A DNA stretch of 20,438 nucleotides. Origin: DATAES01 sp036257895. GTDB lineage: Bacteria; Actinomycetota; Acidimicrobiia; Acidimicrobiales; JACDCH01. Positions 1 through 6,841 of this stretch are shown here, one piece after another. The stretch is taken from positions 1 through 20,438 of the forward strand of contig DATAES010000107.1 in assembly GCA_036257895.1 (NCBI GenBank), in the 5' to 3' direction. A program made the position numbers and the translations under genes. Each line of letters begins with the position of its first letter. Position 1 is the stretch's first letter. A model generated the notes under the pieces. That model ran no database searches, was not told the DNA's origin, and saw only the letters and a program-made list of their open reading frames with translations.

Positions 1-792
1 ATCAACACGCGCGACGAGCCGCACGCCGACGCGGAGCGGTACCGCCGGCTGCACGTGATCGTCGGCGACTCCAACATGAGCGAGTACGCCACGTTCCTGA
101 AAGTGGGCGCGACGTCGATCCTGTTGCGGATGCTGGAGGACCCGTCGGTGGTCCTGCGCGACATGACGCTCGAGAACCCGATCCGCGCGATCCGGGAGAT
201 CAGCCACGACGTGACGTGCACCCGCCGCGTTCGCCTCGCGAACGGGCGGGAGGCGTCGGCGCTCGACATCCAGAGCGAGTACCTGAGCCGGGCGATGCGC
301 TACGCGGAGACGAAGGGGTTCAGCCCGCTCGAGCAACGGGCGCTCGAGATGTGGGAGCACTGCCTCACCGCGCTCGAGAGCGATCCGTTCAAGCTCGACC
401 GTGAGTGCGACTGGGTCATCAAGCACAACTTGATCGAGGCGTACCGTGCCAAGCACGACCTTCCGCTGGCGTCACCGAAGGTCGCGCTGGTCGACCTGCA
501 GTATCACGACGTCAACCGGACCCGCGGTCTCTTCTATCGGATGCAGGAGCGCGACCTCGTCGAACGCATGTGCACCGACGAGGCCATCGACGCCGCCGTG
601 GACGAACCACCGCAGACGACGCGGGCGCGGTTGCGGGGCGAGTTCATCCGGCGGGCGAAGGAACGCAAGCGCGACTACACGGTCGACTGGGTCCACTTGA
701 AGCTGAACGACCAGGCGCAGCGAACGGTTCTGTGCAAGGACCCCTTCAAAGCTCGCGACGAGCGTGTGGAGAAGTTGATCGCGTCGTTGTGA
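1..792 (+). CDS. pafA: Pup-protein ligase PafA (3' part)
   Basis: C-terminal 263 residues of the ligase that joins the C-terminal glutamate of Pup to lysines of proteins destined for the bacterial proteasome, using ATP. The frame is open from base 1, so the start and N-terminal catalytic residues lie outside the window. Visible blocks are INTRDEPHADAERYRRLHVI near the beginning, then VGDSNMSE, NPIRAIREISHDV, QTTRARLRGEFI, and near the end TVDWVHLKLNDQAQRTVLCK. These match my memory of mycobacterial PafA. The paralogous depupylase Dop shares the INTRDEPHAD block but differs after it (GDANLAE rather than GDSNMSE) and lacks the VHLKLNDQAQ block, so Dop is rejected. The stop codon overlaps the next gene's GTG as GTGA, which implies translational coupling. 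Confidence 0.96.
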   Translation: MNTRDEPHADAERYRRLHVIVGDSNMSEYATFLKVGATSILLRMLEDPSVVLRDMTLENPIRAIREISHDVTCTRRVRLANGREASALDIQSEYLSRAMRYAETKGFSPLEQRALEMWEHCLTALESDPFKLDRECDWVIKHNLIEAYRAKHDLPLASPKVALVDLQYHDVNRTRGLFYRMQERDLVERMCTDEAIDAAVDEPPQTTRARLRGEFIRRAKERKRDYTVDWVHLKLNDQAQRTVLCKDPFKARDERVEKLIASL

Positions 793-1481
793 CGGCGCTT
801 CCGAAGGACTACCAGACCGATCCCGCCAGGTTCGCGGCGGCGCGGGAGAGCGCGTCGCGCTGGTCGACGGTCGGAGACGTGCATCCGATGGTGGCCGAGC
901 GCTTCGAGCGCGAGCGCCTGACACCCGTGCTCGACATGGGGTGCGGCGATGGCGCGTTACGGATGGCGCTGCCGTCGGCGTGGCCGTGGATCGGTCTCGA
1001 CGACGACGAGGCGTTGCTCCGGGCGGCCGGCCCTCCCGGTGTACTGGCGGAGGCCACCCAGTGCCCGCTTCGGCACGAGAGCTTCGGCGCGGTGGCCGCG
1101 CTGTGGATGCTCTATCACCTCGACGATCCGGGAGTCGCGATCGCCGAGGCACACCGCGCGCTCCGCCCCGGTGGCCTGTTCGCGGCAAGCACGACGACGC
1201 GGGACGACTCGCCCGAGTTCTTCGAGTTCTTCGGTCCGCCCGATCCGACGTCGTTCGACGCGGAGGAAGCTCCGGACATCGTGACCGGCGTGTTCGGCTC
1301 CGATCGCGTCGAGGTCATCCGATGGGACGGTCCGTTCATGGTTCTGCCCGACCCCGCCGCCGTCGCGACGTTTCTCAGAGGCCGCGGCATCTCGGCCGGA
1401 CGGGCGCGCGAAGTCGGTGCCGCGGTTACGACCCCGTTCACCGTGACGAAACGTGGTGCCCTCATCTGGGCTCGAAAGTAG
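789..1481 (+). CDS. Class I SAM-dependent methyltransferase
   Basis: 230-residue Rossmann-fold methyltransferase (Methyltransf_11 type). SAM motif I is VLDMGCGDGALR at about residues 47-58. The acidic end of strand 2 is GLDDDE at about 69-74. A motif IV/V-like stretch, WMLYHLDDP, lies at about 106-114, and RPGG at 126-129. The substrate cannot be told from sequence. The GTG at 789 was chosen because it overlaps the pafA stop (GTGA); the frame is open further upstream, but only inside pafA. It lies between pafA and pafB, where M. tuberculosis has no gene, and ends 9 bases before pafB, so it should be co-transcribed with the Paf genes. A role linked to pupylation or to the DNA-damage response is only an inference from position. 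Confidence 0.85.
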   Translation: MTALPKDYQTDPARFAAARESASRWSTVGDVHPMVAERFERERLTPVLDMGCGDGALRMALPSAWPWIGLDDDEALLRAAGPPGVLAEATQCPLRHESFGAVAALWMLYHLDDPGVAIAEAHRALRPGGLFAASTTTRDDSPEFFEFFGPPDPTSFDAEEAPDIVTGVFGSDRVEVIRWDGPFMVLPDPAAVATFLRGRGISAGRAREVGAAVTTPFTVTKRGALIWARK

Positions 1482-1490
1482 GGTCGGCCC

Positions 1491-2438
1491 GTGGCGTCGT
1501 CGGCGAAGCTCGAGCGCCTGCTCAACCTCACTGCCGCACTGCTCGAAACGCCGAGGCCGTTGACCGCGGACGAGATCGCGGACCGGATCTTCGGCTACCC
1601 GGAGGACAAGGTCGCGTTTCGTCGTGCGTTCGAGCGCGACAAGGACGCGCTGCGAGAGATGGGCATCCCCATCGTCATGACGGAGCTGACCGGTGCCGAT
1701 CCGCCGCAGACGGGATACCGGATCCCGAAGGACCAGTACTACATCCGTGACCCTGGCCTCGAGCCCGACGAGTTGGCCGCGCTGCACCTCGCGGCGTCCG
1801 CCATCAGGCTCGAAGGGGTCGAAGGCACCGCGGGTCTGTGGAAGTTGGGCGGCGTCGTACCGCAGACCACTTCGTCTGCGCCGGCCACGGTGGCCGCGAT
1901 TCCTGTCGACGATCGTCTCGTCGAACTGTTCGGCGCGGTGGGGGACCGCCGGCAAGTCACGTTCACGTACCGCGACGAGCAGCGAGCGGTCGACCCGTAC
2001 CGACTCGACTTCCACCGCGGTCGCTGGTACGTCACGGGCTACGACCACGGCCGTGCGGACGAGCGCGTGTTCCGACTCGATCGCATCGGCGGTGAGGTCG
2101 AGGCGGGCACGGCCCGCAGTTTCGAGCCGCCCTCGGTCGCGGTGCCCGGTGCCCGCGCCGAGCCGTGGCAGCTGGGCGAAGGCGAGCCGGTGCGAGCGCG
2201 TGTACTCGTCGAAGCGGATCAGGCTGCGATCGCGATCGGGATCGTCGGTCCCGAAGCGGTGGCCGAGCAGCGGTCCGACGGCTCGATCGTCGTGGAGCTG
2301 CCCGTGAGCAATCCCGATGGGTTTCGCGCGTTCGTGGTTGGTTTCCTCGACCACGCCGAGGTCCTCGGGCCGGCCGAGCTTCGAGGCGATCTCGTCGACT
2401 GGTTGCGCGCCATCGCGGACAATGGGCCGCCGTCGTGA
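1491..2438 (+). CDS. pafB: WYL-domain transcriptional regulator PafB
   Basis: 315-residue regulator. In mycobacteria PafB and PafC act together as an activator of the LexA-independent DNA-damage response; they are not part of the proteasome despite their name. The N-terminal winged-helix domain covers about residues 1-85 (KLERLLNLTAALLETPRPLT; FERDKDALREMGIP). The WYL domain follows, with its signature RGRWYVTGYDHG (WYV at about 179-181) and VFRLDRIGG. A C-terminal WCX-like part ends the protein. Length fits the family (about 330 in M. tuberculosis). The start is GTG at 1491, 9 bases after the methyltransferase stop; no clear Shine-Dalgarno is seen. The last bases overlap pafC as GTGA. The pairing with a second WYL gene directly downstream makes PafB rather than a generic WYL protein likely. 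Confidence 0.9.
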   Translation: MASSAKLERLLNLTAALLETPRPLTADEIADRIFGYPEDKVAFRRAFERDKDALREMGIPIVMTELTGADPPQTGYRIPKDQYYIRDPGLEPDELAALHLAASAIRLEGVEGTAGLWKLGGVVPQTTSSAPATVAAIPVDDRLVELFGAVGDRRQVTFTYRDEQRAVDPYRLDFHRGRWYVTGYDHGRADERVFRLDRIGGEVEAGTARSFEPPSVAVPGARAEPWQLGEGEPVRARVLVEADQAAIAIGIVGPEAVAEQRSDGSIVVELPVSNPDGFRAFVVGFLDHAEVLGPAELRGDLVDWLRAIADNGPPS

Positions 2439-3388
2439 CCCGCATCACGGCCGCGGACCGGTTGCGCCGGTTGCTTTCGCTGCTGCCGTGGGCGGCGGCG
2501 AACAACGGTCCCACCGTCGGCGAGGTCTGCGCCCGCTTCGGGCTCGAACCGGACGAGCTCCTGAGCGATGTCGCGCTGGTCACGATGGTCGGCGTTCCGC
2601 CGTACTCGCCGGGCGACCTGTTCGATGTGGTCGTCGAGGAGGGACGCCTCTGGGTGCACCTGTCGCCGAGCTTCGACCGATCGCTGCGACTGACCCCCGA
2701 GGAGGCGTTGGCGCTCGTGGCCGCGGGCGCCAGCCTGCTTGCGGTGCCCGGCGCCGACACCACCGGGCCTCTGGCGCGCGGGCTCGACAAGCTGGCCGCG
2801 ACGCTCGGCATCGACCCCGAGGATGCGTTCGACATCGACCTCGGACGCGCCGCCCCCGGCGTGCTCGCCGCCGTGCAGCAGGCAACCGAGGAACACCGCC
2901 GGCTGCAGCTGAGCTACTACACGCACTCCCGCGACCAGCACACCGACCGCGAGGTCGACCCGTACCGGGTGCATGCCGAGCAGGGCCGCTGGTACCTGGT
3001 CGGCTTCGATCACCTCCGAGGCGAGGTGCGACTGTTCCGCGTCGACCGCGTCCTCGCCGCGGTCGTGCTCGAGGACTCCTTCGAACCACCGAAGGACCTG
3101 CCCGAGCCAGAGCTGTTCGAAGCCGGTGCCGACGATTCACGGGTCGTGCTGGACCTCGCCCCCGAGGCGGGCTGGGTCGTCGAGTCGTACGCCGTGGACG
3201 AGGTGGCCACCACTGACGAAGGCCGGGTCCGGGTGACGTTGCCGGTGTCCGGCCGCTCGTGGCTCGAACGGCTGTTGCTGCAGCTCGGACCGCGCGCGCA
3301 ACTCGTCGAGGTGCGCGGTGATCCGAATCTGGCTCGGTGCGGACCTGACGCCGCGCGACGCGTGCTTTCGCGCTACGAACCGGCCTGA
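2435..3388 (+). CDS. pafC: WYL-domain transcriptional regulator PafC
   Basis: 317-residue partner of PafB. It has a divergent N-terminal helix-turn-helix region (residues about 1-75: ADRLRRLLSLLPWAAANNG, then TVGEVCARFGLEPDELLSDV) and a WYL domain with EVDPYRVHAEQGRWYLVGFD (WYL at about 186-188) and VRLFRVDR. A C-terminal WCX-like tail runs to LSRYEPA. WYL domains are ligand- or nucleic-acid-sensing modules; single-stranded DNA has been proposed as the PafBC signal. The frame is open well upstream, but GTG at 2435 overlaps the pafB stop as GTGA and gives the family length (316 in M. tuberculosis). The 4-base overlap fits equimolar synthesis of the two subunits. Confidence 0.9.
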   Translation: MTRITAADRLRRLLSLLPWAAANNGPTVGEVCARFGLEPDELLSDVALVTMVGVPPYSPGDLFDVVVEEGRLWVHLSPSFDRSLRLTPEEALALVAAGASLLAVPGADTTGPLARGLDKLAATLGIDPEDAFDIDLGRAAPGVLAAVQQATEEHRRLQLSYYTHSRDQHTDREVDPYRVHAEQGRWYLVGFDHLRGEVRLFRVDRVLAAVVLEDSFEPPKDLPEPELFEAGADDSRVVLDLAPEAGWVVESYAVDEVATTDEGRVRVTLPVSGRSWLERLLLQLGPRAQLVEVRGDPNLARCGPDAARRVLSRYEPA

Positions 3389-3417
3389 CGCGCCAAGGGA
3401 ACCCGGAAGTCGTCGGC

Positions 3418-3423
3418 TACCCT
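3418..3423 (+). promoter_or_regulatory. Candidate -10 box of lepB (TACCCT)
   Basis: TACCCT fits the actinobacterial -10 consensus TANNNT and ends 10 bases before the GTG of lepB. A transcript starting about 7 bases later would have a leader of only a few bases, in line with the absence of a Shine-Dalgarno sequence. No convincing -35 box is seen. One of several such boxes in the window. Confidence 0.4.
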
Positions 3424-3433
3424 CGGCGACGCC

Positions 3434-4210
3434 GTGTCCGAAGAGCTGCCCACCCTCGACCAGTCTCCGGTCACCGCGTCCGAACCCGGAGGGGGCTCGT
3501 CGAACGCGGCCGTCGGGCTCCATGAACCGGGCGGATCGGACAGTGTCAGCGGCAGTGGCGACGACGGCGCCGGCTCCGGGGCTCGAGCGGCACGGCGGCG
3601 CGCCCACCGGCGGCGCAACACGATCGAGTGGATCATCGTGCTGGCCGCCGCTCTGGTCATCGCGGTGGTCATCAAGACCTTCCTGTTCCAGGCGTTCTAC
3701 ATCCCGAGCGACTCGATGGAGCCGACCCTGAAGGTCGGCGACCGCGTGCTGGTCAACAAGCTCAGCTATCACCTGCACGACGTGCACCGCGGCGACATCG
3801 TGGTCTTCGACCGGCCGTCGACGTCACCGCAGACGGTCGCGGGGTGCAACGGCGGCACGGTCGACATTCCTAGGTCCACCAGCTTCAGCAGTGAAGAGGT
3901 GCACGACCTGATCAAGCGGGTCATCGCGACCGCGGGCGAGACCGTCGCACAACGCGACGGCCGGATCTATGTCAACGGTCTGCCCGTCGACGAGCCCTAT
4001 GTGCACAAGACCAACGGTGTGACGGACAAGACACCGCCGTTCCGCTTCCCCGAGCAGTGCATCACGGTCCCCGACGGGAAGGTGTTCGTCCTGGGGGACA
4101 ACCGGCTCGATTCGAACGCCAGCAACATGTTCGGACCGATTCCGGAGAGTTCGATCGTCGGCCGCGCCTTCGTCCGCGTCTGGCCGCCCGGCGACATCGG
4201 TGGGGTCTAA
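3434..4210 (+). CDS. lepB: Signal peptidase I (LepB)
   Basis: 258-residue membrane serine protease that removes signal peptides from exported proteins on the outer face of the membrane. A low-complexity, Gly/Ser/Asp-rich cytoplasmic segment fills residues 1-50, followed by an Arg-rich stop (51-61) and one transmembrane helix (about 64-82). Catalytic boxes are in order: SDSMEPTL with nucleophile Ser94, GDRVLVNKLSY, RGDIVVFDRP, LIKRVIATAGE with general base Lys161, and GDNRLDSNAS (box E, GDN at 221-223). The start is GTG at 3434, 45 bases after pafC, without a Shine-Dalgarno but with a TACCCT box. The stop overlaps that of the opposing phosphodiesterase gene. LepB-type peptidases process both Sec and Tat substrates, so placement beside tat genes is sensible. 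Confidence 0.95.
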   Translation: MSEELPTLDQSPVTASEPGGGSSNAAVGLHEPGGSDSVSGSGDDGAGSGARAARRRAHRRRNTIEWIIVLAAALVIAVVIKTFLFQAFYIPSDSMEPTLKVGDRVLVNKLSYHLHDVHRGDIVVFDRPSTSPQTVAGCNGGTVDIPRSTSFSSEEVHDLIKRVIATAGETVAQRDGRIYVNGLPVDEPYVHKTNGVTDKTPPFRFPEQCITVPDGKVFVLGDNRLDSNASNMFGPIPESSIVGRAFVRVWPPGDIGGV

Positions 4211-4935
4211 CCCCCTTCGCTGAGCGTGGCGAGTGCCTCGACCATCACGTCCGTGTGGTCCGAGTAGACCGCGTCGATGCCGATGTCGAACAGTTCGTCG
4301 AGGATGCGGGTGTGTTGGGCGTCCCATCCGAACGTGAGCACGTCGAAGCGATGGAACAGCGTCGTGAGACCGCCGGTCCAGTCGGTGTGATGGAGGTTCA
4401 CGGCGTCGATGCCGGCATGCGAGAGCGCAGCGGCCCGGCGCTCGGGCCCTGACTTCATCGAGCGCAAGCGGGTCGAGTCGACCAGCTTCACGTCAGGGAA
4501 CTCGTGCCGCCATGCCGCGACCACGCGCCAGTCGTGATGGCACAACCAGAGCCGGTCGGTTGCGCCGCCGCCTGCGGCCCGCGCCACTGCCACGGTCGCC
4601 GCGGCTGCGGAGGCGTCCTTGACGTCGAGCGACAACTCGTACCCGACGCCGCACTCCGCGTACAGGTCCGCAAGTGACGGGATGTGACCGGGCAGGTCGG
4701 ATCGGTTCACGTCGCCGATCCTGCGGCGTCGATGCCTGACCCGGACCAAGCCATCGTGATCGAGGACGGCGATGCCGTCCGCCGTGAGCCAGACGTCGCT
4801 CTCGAGGCCGGTCGCCCCGAGGCGGCGGGCCAGCGCAAACGCCTCGAGTGTGTTCTCAGGGGCGTGCGCCCGAGCGCCACGGTGCGCGAACCCGATCGGC
4901 GGGCGGCGGAGGGAAGGGATGCGGGGCGGGGTCAC
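4207..4935 (-). CDS. Glycerophosphodiester phosphodiesterase family protein
   Basis: 242-residue GDPD-family TIM-barrel enzyme, expected to split glycerophosphodiesters into an alcohol and glycerol 3-phosphate. The N-terminal signature is FAHRGARAHAPENTLEAF (catalytic His18-Arg19, Glu27), then GLESDVWLTADGIAVLDHDG with metal ligands Glu45 and Asp47 and second catalytic His60. A third ligand region is YELSLDVK (Asp104, Lys106). The C-terminal FGWDAQHTR and GIDAVYSDHTD blocks are typical of the barrel end. No signal peptide is seen, so it is probably cytoplasmic. The frame is open far upstream, but only across the opposite-strand zinc-ribbon gene; GTG at 4935 is the start nearest the conserved domain. 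Its stop (4207-4209) overlaps the lepB stop (4208-4210). Confidence 0.85.
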   Translation of the reverse strand: MTPPRIPSLRRPPIGFAHRGARAHAPENTLEAFALARRLGATGLESDVWLTADGIAVLDHDGLVRVRHRRRRIGDVNRSDLPGHIPSLADLYAECGVGYELSLDVKDASAAAATVAVARAAGGGATDRLWLCHHDWRVVAAWRHEFPDVKLVDSTRLRSMKSGPERRAAALSHAGIDAVNLHHTDWTGGLTTLFHRFDVLTFGWDAQHTRILDELFDIGIDAVYSDHTDVMVEALATLSEGG

Positions 4936-5064
4936 GGGCCGAATGTGGGCACTCTGGCCCCGGAATGGACCGAGCGACCTATTTCCGAGGGGTGGCGTCC
5001 TGCCGACGATGCATCTGCCGAAGGTGTCGGCGCAAGGCGGGTAACTCGCAGGAGGCCTTCTGAG

Positions 5065-5466
5065 ATGGCAACGATTCGGGCGACGTGCGGGGACTGCGGT
5101 GACGTCGAGCTCACCACCGCCGATGTCCGTGTCCGTGTGTGTGTCGACGACAACGCCGGCTCGTACCACTTCAGGTGTCCCAGCTGTCAGATGGCGGTCG
5201 TGAAGCCGGCGGAGCCTCGGATCGTCGACTTGCTCGCCGCTTCGGGCGTCGAAGTCTTCATGTGGCGCCTCCCGGCAGAGCTGTTCGAGGCTCGGTTCGG
5301 GCCTCGCATCGACCACGACGACCTCCTCGACTTCCATCAGCTGCTCGAGTCGGACTCGTGGTTCGAAGACCTCGTCGCCGTGGTCGAGCGCCACGTCGAG
5401 GCCAATCTCGACGGGGCGTTCCTCGGCGAGCTCGAGTTCGATGCCGAACTCGATCCCGAGCACTAG
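5065..5466 (+). CDS. Zinc-ribbon protein of unknown function
   Basis: 133-residue protein starting at ATG 5065, with a strong Shine-Dalgarno GGAGG at 5051-5055. The N-terminal half is a zinc ribbon with two CxxC knuckles: CGDC (Cys8, Cys11) and CPSC (Cys38, Cys41). The C-terminal half (about 52-133) is acidic and helical (DDLLDFHQLLESDSWFEDLV), without a motif I recognise. The aromatic and acidic content, and its being a soluble small protein, suggest a binding or adaptor role; nothing shows which. It is divergent from the GDPD gene across 129 bases and precedes the small membrane protein and tat genes. The same frame is open upstream to 4684, but that part lies inside the opposing gene and has no family resemblance. 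Confidence 0.75.
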   Translation: MATIRATCGDCGDVELTTADVRVRVCVDDNAGSYHFRCPSCQMAVVKPAEPRIVDLLAASGVEVFMWRLPAELFEARFGPRIDHDDLLDFHQLLESDSWFEDLVAVVERHVEANLDGAFLGELEFDAELDPEH

Positions 5467-5484
5467 CCGCCGCCGCTGTTCCTT

Positions 5485-5490
5485 TAGGCT
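5485..5490 (+). promoter_or_regulatory. Candidate -10 box (TAGGCT) before the small membrane protein
   Basis: TAGGCT fits TANNNT and ends 9 bases before the ATG at 5500; no Shine-Dalgarno lies in between. A transcript from it would be almost leaderless. No clear -35 box. Confidence 0.35.
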
Positions 5491-5499
5491 CGGGGCGCC

Positions 5500-5727
5500 A
5501 TGAGCGTGCTCTGGGTCCTGCCGCTGCTCATCTTCGCCACCGGCGCCATCCTGGCCCTGTCGGCGACGCGACAGGCTGCGCAGGCGGGTTCCCTTCTGCG
5601 AGATGAGTGCGGCCGGCTCGAGGCCTTACGAGCCGAGCTCGTGGCGCTGCGCATGGAGACCGGGGCCACCCGGGCGACGCTCGATCGAGTGCGCTCGCGG
5701 TCGGTTTCGACGACGGCCCGGGGTTAG
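5500..5727 (+). CDS. Small single-pass membrane protein with coiled-coil tail
   Basis: 75-residue protein. Residues about 4-21 (LWVLPLLIFATGAILALS) form one hydrophobic helix, followed by a charged helical segment with heptad-like spacing (LRDECGRLEALRAELVALRM, about residues 33-52) that could be a coiled coil. There is no signal cleavage site, so it is probably an N-in or N-out anchor with a cytoplasmic or external helix. I recognise no family. It starts 33 bases after the zinc-ribbon gene and ends 10 bases before tatB, so it could be an accessory of the Tat genes; that is inference from position only. The TatA/B hinge (FG or GP followed by LP) is absent, so it is not itself a TatA. Confidence 0.55.
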   Translation: MSVLWVLPLLIFATGAILALSATRQAAQAGSLLRDECGRLEALRAELVALRMETGATRATLDRVRSRSVSTTARG

Positions 5728-5730
5728 CCT
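5725..5730 (+). promoter_or_regulatory. Candidate -10 box of tatB (TAGCCT)
   Basis: TAGCCT overlaps the stop codon of the preceding small gene and ends 7 bases before the GTG of tatB, the spacing expected for a leaderless transcript. No Shine-Dalgarno lies in between. Confidence 0.35.
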
Positions 5731-5737
5731 TTCGCGC

Positions 5738-6025
5738 GTGTTCAACGTCGGCGGTGGCGAGCTCATCGTCATCCTCCTCGTTGTCCTGATCGTCCTCGGT
5801 CCGGACAAGTTGCCGGAGGCAGCGCGCAAGATCGGCAATGTCGTCAGCGAGGTGCGCCGCATGTCGTCGGGCTTCCAGGACGAGATGCGGGCCGCCATGG
5901 AGGATGTCGGCCGTCCGCAGCCCGCCAAGCCCAACCTCGAGCCGGTCGCCGACGAGCCCGCGCTTCCGCCCGGTACGAGCACAGACCGGCCCCAGCCGCA
6001 GGCGACGGATGACTCAGCGGCCTAG
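5738..6025 (+). CDS. tatB: Sec-independent protein translocase, TatB-like
   Basis: 95-residue TatA/TatB-family subunit of the twin-arginine translocase, which moves folded proteins across the membrane. The N-terminus is a short transmembrane helix (GELIVILLVVLIVLG, about residues 7-21) with the conserved Glu8, then a GP hinge and LP (GPDKLPEAARKIG) leading into an amphipathic helix (about 24-55). A Pro-rich disordered tail ends it. The Glu8 plus GP hinge is the TatB pattern; TatA usually has FG at the hinge. M. tuberculosis has tatA in this position. The start is GTG 5738, which places the helix at the very N-terminus as the family requires, although the frame is open upstream. tatC follows after 33 bases. 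Whether it acts as TatA, TatB or both cannot be decided here. Confidence 0.85.
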   Translation: MFNVGGGELIVILLVVLIVLGPDKLPEAARKIGNVVSEVRRMSSGFQDEMRAAMEDVGRPQPAKPNLEPVADEPALPPGTSTDRPQPQATDDSAA

Positions 6026-6058
6026 GCCGCAGGGGTCGTCCGCTCCGTAGTCCAACCG

Positions 6059-6841
6059 ATGAGCACGAGCGCATTGCCCGCGGGAGCAGCCGATGAGGGT
6101 CGCATGACCCTGATCGAGCACCTGATCGAGTTGAGGCGTCGCGTGATCATCTCTTTCGTCGCCATCGGCGTGGGGGCGGTGATCGGGTGGTTCCTCTACC
6201 CGTGGGTGTCGCACGCGCTGCTCGCGCCGTACCGCGACATCGCGGACCGGAGCATCGCCGGCGGCAACCTCATCGCGACCAGTCCGGTCGAAGGCTTCGC
6301 GGTCAGGGTGAAGATCACGATCTACGTCGCGATCGCACTCGCGATGCCGGTGATCCTCTGGCAGATCTGGCGCTTCGTGTCGCCAGGTCTGTACAAGCAC
6401 GAACGCCGATATGCGTGGCCGTTCGTGTTGTCGGGGGTCACGTTGTTCGCCATGGGCGCCGCGCTCGCGTATTGGACCTTGCCGAAGGCACTCGACTGGC
6501 TGAGCTCGATCGGCGGCAACAACATCACGCAGGCCTACACGGCCGACAAGTACTACCAACTGATCGCGTACATGATGCTGGCATTCGGCGTCTGCTTCGA
6601 GTTCCCGATCGTTCTGATCCTCCTGCAGGTGGCCGGCATCGTGAGCAACGAATGGCTGCGCAAGTACCGCCGCCATGCGATCGTCGTCATCTTCGTCATC
6701 GTGGCCGTCGCGACGCCGAGCAACGATCCCATCAGCCTGTTCGCGCTGTCGTTGCCGCTTTGCATCTTCTACGAGGTCGCGATCCTGTTCGGCCGGATCC
6801 GCGATCGGCGCAAGCGTCGCGCCGCTGCGACCACCGGTTGA
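6059..6841 (+). CDS. tatC: Sec-independent protein translocase TatC
   Basis: 260-residue integral membrane core of the Tat translocase that binds the twin-arginine signal peptide. The N-terminal cytoplasmic motif HLIELRRR (residues 21-28) precedes helix 1 (about 29-47). The conserved first-cytoplasmic-loop block WRFVSPGLYKHER (104-116) holds the acidic residue used in signal-peptide recognition. Further helices follow at about 120-141, 168-192, 206-220 and 225-245, giving the usual six. FGVCFEFPIVL and VATPSNDPIS are typical family blocks. The C-terminal end is strongly basic (RIRDRRKRR). The stop TGA shares its last base with the ATG of helY, so the two are probably translated together. Confidence 0.95.
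   Translation: MSTSALPAGAADEGRMTLIEHLIELRRRVIISFVAIGVGAVIGWFLYPWVSHALLAPYRDIADRSIAGGNLIATSPVEGFAVRVKITIYVAIALAMPVILWQIWRFVSPGLYKHERRYAWPFVLSGVTLFAMGAALAYWTLPKALDWLSSIGGNNITQAYTADKYYQLIAYMMLAFGVCFEFPIVLILLQVAGIVSNEWLRKYRRHAIVVIFVIVAVATPSNDPISLFALSLPLCIFYEVAILFGRIRDRRKRRAAATTG

Noticed and set aside
1..792. Identification of the first gene as the depupylase Dop
   Set aside because: The GDSNMSE and VHLKLNDQAQRTVLCKDPF blocks are those of PafA; Dop has different residues there.
957..2354. Long minus-strand open frame (about 465 codons) across the methyltransferase and pafB
   Set aside because: It is antisense to two recognised genes. High GC content creates such frames, and its translation is Arg/Asp-rich without any motif.
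4936..5463. N-terminal extension of the phosphodiesterase by some 170 codons
   Set aside because: The extension is antisense to the zinc-ribbon gene, which has a good Shine-Dalgarno; the GDPD domain begins right after GTG 4935.
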